A DNA stretch of 36,915 bases from a bacterium (lineage in GTDB: Bacteria; Patescibacteriota; Saccharimonadia; Saccharimonadales; SZUA-47), in the NCBI GenBank assembly GCA_030427445.1, contig JAUIBQ010000009.1, positions 1 through 36,915 on the forward strand. Direction: 5' to 3'. Below, piece after piece: positions 31,100-36,915 of the stretch. Position 1 is the stretch's first letter; every line of letters starts with the position of its first letter. A program made the position numbers and the translations under genes. The notes under the pieces are model-generated. The model was given only the letters and a program-made list of their open reading frames with translations, did not search any database and was not told where the DNA came from.

Positions 31100-33414
31100 T
31101 TTTTCTTTGTTTTACGAGACTTCTTTCGTCCTGATTTCTTAGCTGGAGCTTTTTCGATAAGCTCAATCGCCTGCTCTTCCGTGATATCTTCGGGTTCTGT
31201 ACCTTTAGGTATACGTGCATTTGTTTTGTCTTTTTTAAGATACGGTCCGTATGGTCCACGGACGATTTCTATGCCACTTTCAAACACTTTAATTGGCTTA
31301 CGGAACTCACGGATTTCGTCAATGACTTTCCGTGCTTCTTCTTCTGTTACAGTAAGTGGATCGTAGCCATACTTCTTTATTGAGAAGAATTCTTTATCTA
31401 TTTGCACATACGGACCAAAGCGGCCGATATTTGCTTTGATCTCCTCGCCTTTCTCGGTCTTGCCGACGACTCTTGGTAATTTAAACATCTCTGCTGCTTG
31501 CTCTACCGTGACGTTTTCAATCGATGTTCCTTCAGGTAATGGAGCAAAGCGTGGTTTCTCATCCTCATTTTCACCGTCTCCTAGCTGTAGCATCGGACCA
31601 TAGCGACCAATTCTTGCGAGGATTGGCAGGCCTGTTTTAGGGTCTTTGCCGACTTCACGAGCTTTCGCAACTTTAGATCGGTCGATGTCGTCAGAATTTT
31701 CAATCAGCTTATGGAACGGTCCGTAGAATTCACGTAGCATTTCTGACTTCTCAAGCTTATTTTCAGCGATTTTATCAAAATCTTCTTCGATGTGAGCCGT
31801 GAAATCATAATCGACAATCTGTTCAAAATGACCAGTTAAGAAGTCGCTCATCACTCGACCAATGCTTGTTGGTACGAGTTTGCCCTTATTACTACCAGTT
31901 TTCTCGCTGACATTGGTTTTCTGTACTTCTTGAGAGTTTTTGCTCAGCGATAATTCAATTGCTTCTCGTTCAACTCCTTCAGACTCACCACGCTCAGCAT
32001 AGCCACGAGCCTGTACTGTCCCTATGATTGTCGCGTAGGTACTCGGGCGACCAATACCGAGCTCTTCAAGTTTCTTTACTAAACTACCTTCTGTGTAGCG
32101 AGCTGGAGGTCGTGAGAAGGTTTCTTTTGCTGTGATGACGTCGTAGATCAACTCCTGGCCTTGTTTCATCGGAGGTAGGATATCGCTGTCTTTTGTGGTT
32201 GCGCCGTACACTCTCAAGAAACCGTCAAACTTGATAACTTCACCTTTAGCGAGGAATGTCTCCGACTTACTAGATATCTCAATCGTGACGTTGGTTTTCT
32301 CAGTGATTGCACTCGACATCTGGCTTGCGAGTGTGCGGTTGCGGATAAGGTCATACAGCTTTTGGTCGTATGAGTCGCTACTACCGACACGCTGTGATAC
32401 ATCTGTCGGACGAATTGCCTCGTGAGCCTCTTGAGCACTTGAAGACTTCGTCTTAAATTTTCGAACTTGTGAATAATCTTTGCCGTATTCTTTTTCAACA
32501 TATGAAGCGATAGACGCGATAGCTTGCGACGAAAGATTAAACGAGTCAGTACGCATGTATGTGATTTTTCCTGCTTGATATAACTTCTGAGCACTGGACA
32601 TAGTTGCACGAGCACCGAACCCTAATTTGGAGTTTGCATCTTGCTGCAGTGTTGATGTCGTAAACGGTGCTGGCGGGTTACGTTTACTAGGTGATACATC
32701 GATGTTTTTAATCGTAAATGTAGAGCTGGCAATTGATGAAAGGAAGTCGTGTGCTTCTTTCTCGCTCGCGAATTTTGTATCAAGCTCGGCTGTTACTCCA
32801 TGATCTTCGTGTAGAAATGTCGCTTTAACTTTATATTCTGACTGAGCTTCGAAGTCTTCTATCTCACGTTCACGTTCGACGATGAGGCGAACTGCTGGTG
32901 ACTGTACACGACCGGCTGATTTGCCACCCGGCACCTTTTTCCAGACCACTGGGCTGAGTTCGAAGCCGACGAGTCGATCTAGGATCTGACGAGCTTGTTG
33001 CGCTTCGACTAAGTTTTGATCAACTGTTCGTGGGTTTTTGATTGCTTCTTCAATCGCTCCCTTAGTAATCTCATGAAACACAATTCGCTTGGTAGTCTTT
33101 GGGTCAAGTCCGAGTACTTCGCATAAATGCCATGCGATAGCCTCTCCTTCACGGTCTTCATCAGTTGCGAGCCACACGGTATCAGCTTGTTTTACGGCTT
33201 TTTTAAGCTCTGTGATAGTTTTCTTTTTGTCTGAGTCTACCTCGTACGTCGTCTCGAAATTATTATCCACATCGATTGGCGGTTTGCTATTTTTGCCTTT
33301 TTTAGATATGGAGCGAATATGACCGACGCTTGAGAGTACCTTAAAATCTTTGCCCAAATACTTAGCAATCGTACTCGCTTTCGCTGGACTCTCGACGATA
33401 ACTAAATTCTTCAT
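31096..33414 (-). CDS. topA: DNA topoisomerase I
   Basis: 772 residues of type IA topoisomerase. The Toprim domain has VIVESPAKA and ATDEDREGEAIAWHL; the catalytic tyrosine is Y286 in ITYMRTDS, and GRPSTYATIIGTVQARGY is present. The C-terminus carries repeats with GRYGPMLQLG, GRFGPYVQI and RGPYGPYLKK instead of four-cysteine zinc fingers, then a Lys-rich end. It relaxes negative supercoils. A TATACT box (minus strand, 33423-33428) lies 8 nt before the ATG, so it looks leaderless. It follows dprA, a common pairing. Confidence 0.96.
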   Translation of the reverse strand: MKNLVIVESPAKASTIAKYLGKDFKVLSSVGHIRSISKKGKNSKPPIDVDNNFETTYEVDSDKKKTITELKKAVKQADTVWLATDEDREGEAIAWHLCEVLGLDPKTTKRIVFHEITKGAIEEAIKNPRTVDQNLVEAQQARQILDRLVGFELSPVVWKKVPGGKSAGRVQSPAVRLIVEREREIEDFEAQSEYKVKATFLHEDHGVTAELDTKFASEKEAHDFLSSIASSTFTIKNIDVSPSKRNPPAPFTTSTLQQDANSKLGFGARATMSSAQKLYQAGKITYMRTDSFNLSSQAIASIASYVEKEYGKDYSQVRKFKTKSSSAQEAHEAIRPTDVSQRVGSSDSYDQKLYDLIRNRTLASQMSSAITEKTNVTIEISSKSETFLAKGEVIKFDGFLRVYGATTKDSDILPPMKQGQELIYDVITAKETFSRPPARYTEGSLVKKLEELGIGRPSTYATIIGTVQARGYAERGESEGVEREAIELSLSKNSQEVQKTNVSEKTGSNKGKLVPTSIGRVMSDFLTGHFEQIVDYDFTAHIEEDFDKIAENKLEKSEMLREFYGPFHKLIENSDDIDRSKVAKAREVGKDPKTGLPILARIGRYGPMLQLGDGENEDEKPRFAPLPEGTSIENVTVEQAAEMFKLPRVVGKTEKGEEIKANIGRFGPYVQIDKEFFSIKKYGYDPLTVTEEEARKVIDEIREFRKPIKVFESGIEIVRGPYGPYLKKDKTNARIPKGTEPEDITEEQAIELIEKAPAKKSGRKKSRKTKKK

Positions 33415-33508
33415 TACGCTAAAGTATAACCTACCGGTGCCTATTATTTATAAATATGTACAGCGAGCAATGCTACATGAATTAGAGGCGACATGCAAAT
33501 TCGTTTAT

Positions 33509-34372
33509 TTATCGGAGCTCCCAGTTGCCCTGTGGTGTCTGGGAGATTCTACTATCAATCTCAAGCATAGTAAGTACTTCTTGCAGCTCTCCTAAATCCA
33601 TACCTGTTTCACTCATCAGCTCATCTGTGAGGCCGAAGCCTAAGGCTATTTTTTGTATAATCAACGTTTCTTCTGGCGAGCTTGATGAAAGGTCTAGGGA
33701 TTGTTGCTTTTTCGTATCTACCCCTAGGTCTTTCAGAAGTTCGGCTGGGTCGGTGAGTAATTTCGCACCTTGTTGGATTAGCCAGTTACAGCCAGCACTG
33801 TTAGGCTGAGTGACGTTCCCTGGTACTGCATAGATAGGGATACCCATTTCTCTAGCGTGCCTTGTAGTGTTTAGTGTGCCAGATTGGGCTGCCGCTTCAG
33901 TGACAACGACTGCATCGCTGAGTGCCGCTACGATGCGGTTACGGATAAGAAAATCTACTTTCTTCGGTTTTGGGTTTGATTCGTATTCACTCACTAACGC
34001 TCCCCAGCTCTGCTCGATTCGCTCAGCAAGTAATCGATTAGTGGCTGGGTATATGTGTTCCACATCGCTTGGCAACACTGCAATGCATACTCCTTTTGCT
34101 GTCAATGTCGCTTCATGAGCGATGGCGTCTACACCTAGTGCTAAGCCACTCACTACCACTACCCCTGCTCTACTTAACTCACTTGCCAGCTTCTCCGTCT
34201 GAGCTCGCCCGTAAGGTGAGGGCTTACGGGTACCGACAATCGCAACCCAAGGCTTACCAAGTAGTTCACCGATATTTAGCCCTTTATAGTAGAGTTGTTG
34301 CAGCGGAGCATCAATCTTCTCGAGTCGTTTTACTTTCTTTTGGATACTAGGGGTAAGCGTAAGCTTATTCAT
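33509..34372 (-). CDS. dprA: DNA processing protein DprA
   Basis: 287 residues with a Rossmann-like core: WVAIVGTRKPSPYGR, VVSGLALGVDAIAHEATL, YPATNRLLAERI and FLIRNRIVAALSDAVVVTEA. A C-terminal winged helix follows (about 225-287). DprA protects incoming single-stranded DNA and loads RecA during natural transformation; competence is common in these lineages. AAAGG sits 7 nt before the ATG. It diverges from the RNA locus at 34416 and precedes topA by 94 bp. Confidence 0.94.
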   Translation of the reverse strand: MNKLTLTPSIQKKVKRLEKIDAPLQQLYYKGLNIGELLGKPWVAIVGTRKPSPYGRAQTEKLASELSRAGVVVVSGLALGVDAIAHEATLTAKGVCIAVLPSDVEHIYPATNRLLAERIEQSWGALVSEYESNPKPKKVDFLIRNRIVAALSDAVVVTEAAAQSGTLNTTRHAREMGIPIYAVPGNVTQPNSAGCNWLIQQGAKLLTDPAELLKDLGVDTKKQQSLDLSSSSPEETLIIQKIALGFGLTDELMSETGMDLGELQEVLTMLEIDSRISQTPQGNWELR

Positions 34373-34415
34373 TTATGACCTTTATTTGTGTAAATAACAA
34401 GATGATGTAAAGGTA

Positions 34416-34444
34416 TTGACTTAATGACATAATTTTGCTATAAT
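34416..34444 (+). promoter_or_regulatory. Consensus promoter of the structured RNA locus
   Basis: TTGACT (34416-34421), 17 nt, TATAAT (34439-34444) with an extended TGC. Transcription should begin near 34451, right at the first hairpin. No ORF with a usable start follows for 700 bp. Confidence 0.85.
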
Positions 34445-34450
34445 GTCTAC

Positions 34451-34640
34451 TTGTAAGCATCGTAATGGATGTTCTTACGTACCTTTACCCCTTATTTTAC
34501 CACTACTCTCTCTCGAGATGAGTAGAGTAAAATGATATGTTTTAGAGCTGTGAATATGCCCTGTAGCTCGTTGTTACCCTCCACGAGTTGCAGACAAAAG
34601 CACATTTACTGCCTAGATAGAGGTACCAAGCTCTAAAACA
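34451..34640 (+). ncRNA. Structured RNA of unknown family
   Basis: Three helices fill the segment after the promoter. Hairpin 1: GTAAG-CATC with GATG-TT-CTTAC (34453-34478). Hairpin 2: ATTTTAC-CA-CTACTC with GAGTAG-A-GTAAAAT (34494-34533). Domain 3: an 11-bp closing helix GTTTTAGAGCT (34539-34549)/AGCTCTAAAAC (34629-34639) enclosing an 11-bp stem CTGTAGCTCGT (34561-34571)/ACGAGTTGCAG (34583-34593) with an 11-nt loop. No signature of RNase P RNA, tmRNA or SRP RNA is visible. No U-run follows, so it may be processed from a longer transcript that also carries the downstream 6S-like RNA. Confidence 0.6.
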
Positions 34641-34781
34641 CTCACTGGTCACGACCTAATCTTTTGAATTAATTTGTGGCAGATGCAAGCTAGATTGTGT
34701 TTGAACGAGCGAGCAGTAGAAATTACTACTGTAAGCGAGTGAAAAGATAATATAGCGTAGCAAATGTAGCAAATTAAACTA
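34641..34781 (+). other. Linker between the two structured RNAs
   Basis: No gene. One hairpin, CAGTAG (34714-34719)/CTACTG (34726-34731), is seen. No good second promoter for the downstream RNA could be found. Confidence 0.5.
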
Positions 34782-35018
34782 AAGAGCTAGGTGGTGGATA
34801 GTGAATCCCCTTTAACCCCGCATCCCCCTCTCGTTTTGATTAGAGTTTTGGGCAGTGATGACGGATCAACCTTATGGATGGGCTTTCGTATGACTTTTGC
34901 GAGAACATATGAGAGATAAGCCTTCAAGGTGGGTTGAAGGGTGTAATTTTGGGATGTCCTTTGAGAGACGTCCCTAGATATGAGCTTACAGCGGTGCCCA
35001 CCCCCTCTGTAAGCTCTT
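34782..35018 (+). ncRNA. ssrS: Probable 6S RNA
   Basis: The ends pair in a long-range closing helix: AAGAGCT (34782-34788) with AGCTCTT (35012-35018), and GGTGG (34790-34794) with CCACC (34998-35002). The 5' strand carries GTGAATCCCCTTTAACC, close to the conserved GUCCCCUGAGCC region of 6S RNA. The 3' half has CCTTCAA/TTGAAGG as in the E. coli 3' arm, and ends TTACAGCGGTGCCCACC, which resembles the 6S 3' signature as I recall it. An extra hairpin GGGATGTC/GACGTCCC lies in the 3' arm. 6S RNA mimics an open promoter and binds sigma-70 RNA polymerase. A covariance search would settle it. Confidence 0.5.
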
Positions 35019-35028
35019 ATTTATTTTT
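34982..35028 (+). terminator. Rho-independent terminator of the RNA locus
   Basis: GAGCTTACAG (34982-34991) and CTGTAAGCTC (35007-35016) form a perfect 10-bp stem with a 15-nt loop, followed by TTATTTATTTTT. The stem uses the same bases as the 6S-like closing helix, so the two are mutually exclusive. Confidence 0.85.
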
Positions 35029-35049
35029 GGACATCTTAAGCGGAGCCCA

Positions 35050-35150
35050 GCTACGTTCCGTAGCCTCAGAACAACATCTTAGAAAACACGTTTCCAAGAG
35101 TTGGTTCTCTTGCAGAAATCCACCGGATTTCCTCACCCTCTAGTGGCTTT
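35050..35150 (+). other. Three further hairpins before the orphan gene
   Basis: Perfect 6-bp hairpins: GCTACG/CGTAGC (35050-35064), CAAGAG/CTCTTG (35095-35112) and AAATCC/GGATTT (35116-35130). A short CTTTTAT stretch follows near 35147. They may be part of the upstream RNA if the terminator is leaky, or a separate small RNA. Confidence 0.4.
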
Positions 35151-35155
35151 TATAT

Positions 35156-35183
35156 TTGATAATATATTATTTTGTTTTATAAT
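35156..35183 (+). promoter_or_regulatory. Promoter of the 525-residue orphan gene
   Basis: TTGATA (35156-35161), 16 nt, TATAAT (35178-35183). The start falls about 3 nt before GTG 35193. Confidence 0.65.
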
Positions 35184-35192
35184 ATATTTATT

Positions 35193-36770
35193 GTGAGAGA
35201 CTATTATAGTTATAACCCAGAACTTGCTGAATTAGTGCGTGATTCGTTTCAACGAGAAGCAAGTGATAACTCGGGAGAAGCACTTGGTACGCTCCTAGCT
35301 CGTACGTTCACTGATATAGATGATGAAGTTAGAGACTATATATACACTGAAAAACCAGGGTATATAAATACTTATGAAGAACTATTTAGCAATCTAGATA
35401 CTGGCAACGAACAGCACGTTTCCGAACAAGAGAGATCACACGAGTCAATCGCTAGACTACTAGGTATCATTAATCAATTGTCAGACTACGACAAAACTCC
35501 GCACAACCATAATGACTACTGGCATAGCGAACGAGGTAGAGCTGTTGTGGATGCTGTACTCAACGGGCCGCCATACGAGTCAAGCGAAGGGTCTATGGAG
35601 TTTGATGATACCGATTCAGACTTATTTCAAGATATACCTCGAGATCCTGTGAACTTTAGAGGTGAGCATGGTTTATTTGAACCTGAGCTGTGTAGCTGGA
35701 CGGCCAACGAAATACGTCGTTCTCTAAAAGATATATTCCAAAATATCGACGAAACTATGCCGGTAGGAGATGTGGCGTCTGAACGAATTAGAGATGTAAC
35801 ATATTTTGGCGGTCATAGGTTTATAAACGATTCAACCATTGATCGCAGAATTATTGAGCTTGCTCGTGTTTCTGGGGGTTTGAGGCTGTATGCATGGACC
35901 GACATCCCTCAAAAAGGTAGGTTATTTAAACGAGATGATTTGAGTGACGATGCGATAAATAGAGAAAAGTTCTATATAGGTCTAGCACGTGATTCATACG
36001 ACACAGACCATTCTTTGTTTATTCCTATACTTTCGAGTAGTTTAGAAGATGGATGCAGTTTTGTCTTGACAGGATCAAACCCTGAAGACATAACGTTCAA
36101 CAACCCGCAAGTACTCAGTCACTTACGCGATATTCTCGCCACAGCAGATGTATATAATGGCGATGAAGAAAACTTAGCCAGAGAGTTTCTTGATGAGATA
36201 ATTGAGGCCCTACGCTATGTCCCTGAAGGAGTTGGCTTGCAGTTGTTCTTAGAACAGCAACTATACAAACAAGTACCAGAAAGCTTGCAAGAGTTGTATA
36301 ATCTCTTGCTGGACAATGGACGGATGGCAGAGCTACCGAGAAGACAGCGCCTACTTACAACGGTCGATGGTGATGAAAAGGTTTTTAACCTTGTTGGTAA
36401 TATTTACGAACGTGAGGATGCAGATAAACAAGAAGGAAGGATAAAATATGAATTTTTCCTTGAAGATGCCGGTGTGGTGCAAGATGGTGACTTGTCAAAG
36501 CGAGTATTTAGGTTATGGCAAGGACTTGACCCAGATATTTATGAGAATGCAGTTGTAGGACCTCGCTTTTCTATAGAAATGACAGAGTTTGAAGATTTAG
36601 AAATACTGTCATATGACGCAGCTACTCATTCATATGAGGAAGCTGATGGTCAGAGTTTAGCAGTGTGTATCTACATATTGCACAAAAAACTACTAGAAGG
36701 TGTGCATGCTCATAGACGACTTGACACACGCTCTGCACGGCCACAGCATTTAAAGTGGTTTGAGACTTAA
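35193..36770 (+). CDS. Large orphan protein (525 residues)
   Basis: An acidic soluble protein with no domain I recognise, no signal peptide and no membrane segment. Residues 80-140 are acidic and probably disordered. Segments such as RIIELARVSGGLRLYAW and FYIGLARDSYDTDHSLFIPILSSSLEDGCSFVLTG look like ordered alpha/beta structure. I choose GTG 35193 because the promoter -10 lies at 35178-35183; a TTG at 35172 would sit inside the promoter. The mRNA would be nearly leaderless. It lies alone between the RNA locus and a convergent partial gene. Confidence 0.75.
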   Translation: MRDYYSYNPELAELVRDSFQREASDNSGEALGTLLARTFTDIDDEVRDYIYTEKPGYINTYEELFSNLDTGNEQHVSEQERSHESIARLLGIINQLSDYDKTPHNHNDYWHSERGRAVVDAVLNGPPYESSEGSMEFDDTDSDLFQDIPRDPVNFRGEHGLFEPELCSWTANEIRRSLKDIFQNIDETMPVGDVASERIRDVTYFGGHRFINDSTIDRRIIELARVSGGLRLYAWTDIPQKGRLFKRDDLSDDAINREKFYIGLARDSYDTDHSLFIPILSSSLEDGCSFVLTGSNPEDITFNNPQVLSHLRDILATADVYNGDEENLAREFLDEIIEALRYVPEGVGLQLFLEQQLYKQVPESLQELYNLLLDNGRMAELPRRQRLLTTVDGDEKVFNLVGNIYEREDADKQEGRIKYEFFLEDAGVVQDGDLSKRVFRLWQGLDPDIYENAVVGPRFSIEMTEFEDLEILSYDAATHSYEEADGQSLAVCIYILHKKLLEGVHAHRRLDTRSARPQHLKWFET

Positions 36771-36783
36771 TAAATACAGTTGC

Positions 36784-36915
36784 TCATTGATCAGGGTTAA
36801 AGCAATCGATAATTTTGTGAGGATATAATCCGTTTCTGTCACAATGGCGTCGTATAGCACCGATACTGACATTATGCGCAACGACTATTATGGGTGCAGG
36901 TTGTTCAGCATCTTC
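36784..36915 (-). CDS. Partial gene, histidine-phosphatase-like C-terminus
   Basis: The last 43 codons of a minus-strand gene that continues beyond the window, ending in TGA at 36784-36786. The stretch PAPIIVVAHNVSIGAIRRHC resembles the second His motif of the histidine phosphatase (phosphoglycerate mutase-like) superfamily, where V-V-x-H precedes a hydrophobic helix. The N-terminal RHG motif is outside the window, so the assignment is tentative. It converges on the orphan gene with 13 bp between stops. Confidence 0.45.
   Translation of the reverse strand, partial: EDAEQPAPIIVVAHNVSIGAIRRHCDRNGLYPHKIIDCFNPDQ

Noticed and set aside
33266-33274. Perfect DnaA box TTATCCACA inside topA
   Set aside because: Single copy within coding sequence with no neighbouring boxes or AT-rich unwinding element, so probably chance.
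34539-34639. GTTTTAGAGCT resembles the start of Cas9-type CRISPR repeats and tracrRNA partners
   Set aside because: It occurs once, pairs with its own complement 90 nt away, has no spacer array and no cas gene nearby. It is better explained as a closing helix.
34451-35028. RNase P RNA, tmRNA or SRP RNA
   Set aside because: I could not find the GAAAGUCC/ACAGAA cores, a tRNA-like end or mRNA-like tag, or the GGTCAGG-GGAAG motif. CCTAGATAGAGG slightly resembles part of RNase P but nothing else fits.

Overview
The window reads as a compact stretch of a small-genome bacterium, most likely a Candidatus Saccharibacteria (TM7) or closely related Patescibacteria/CPR lineage. This is inferred from the gene set, the short intergenic gaps, many genes that appear leaderless, a stripped-down division cluster, a CPR-type Trm11-like methylase and a sigma-region-4/HARE-HTH protein. 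There is no rRNA gene to prove it. TGA acts as a normal stop throughout, so the code is standard. I found no tRNA, rRNA, CRISPR, insertion sequence or prophage gene.

Layout. 1-1.7 kb: a stand-alone response regulator under a long leader hairpin, a terminator, then an orphan acidic protein under a consensus promoter. 1.7-3.2 kb (minus): ribosomal protein L27 and a THUMP/Trm11-like methylase broken by a frameshift. 3.25-6.2 kb: a flippase-like membrane protein, exonuclease VII (xseA, xseB) and a membrane-anchored FAM173-like methyltransferase. 6.2-8.8 kb: a membrane protein, a histidine-kinase-like protein lacking its phospho-accepting His, a receiver protein and recO. 8.8-11 kb: two orphan genes under a near-exact copy of the promoter at 0.6 kb, then glycyl-tRNA synthetase. 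11-20.5 kb: mixed housekeeping and orphan genes (CYTH enzyme, metallo-beta-lactamase-fold hydrolase, lysA-like decarboxylase, NUDIX, RNase H, 7-TM PQ-loop-like protein, NYN nuclease, GNAT, YvcK, GH1 glycosidase).

20.6-28.5 kb is the division and cell wall cluster mraZ-rsmH-ftsL-ftsI-ftsW-murG-ftsQ. It starts with a five-unit MraZ operator array overlapping a promoter. Long structured leaders with short basic ORFs lie before rsmH and ftsL. The cluster lacks mraY, murC/D/E/F, ddl, ftsA and ftsZ in this window. It is closed off by a 634-bp gap holding two terminators that face it from the minus strand. 29.1-34.4 kb (minus): dprA, topA, the sigma-4/HARE regulator and an exported orphan protein.

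The most unusual part is 34.4-35.2 kb. It has no protein gene, starts at a consensus promoter and is packed with perfect or near-perfect hairpins. It contains an unrecognised structured RNA (about 34451-34640), a probable 6S RNA (about 34782-35018) whose closing helix competes with its own terminator hairpin, and three more hairpins before the promoter of a 525-residue orphan protein. A partial histidine-phosphatase-like gene runs off the right end on the minus strand.
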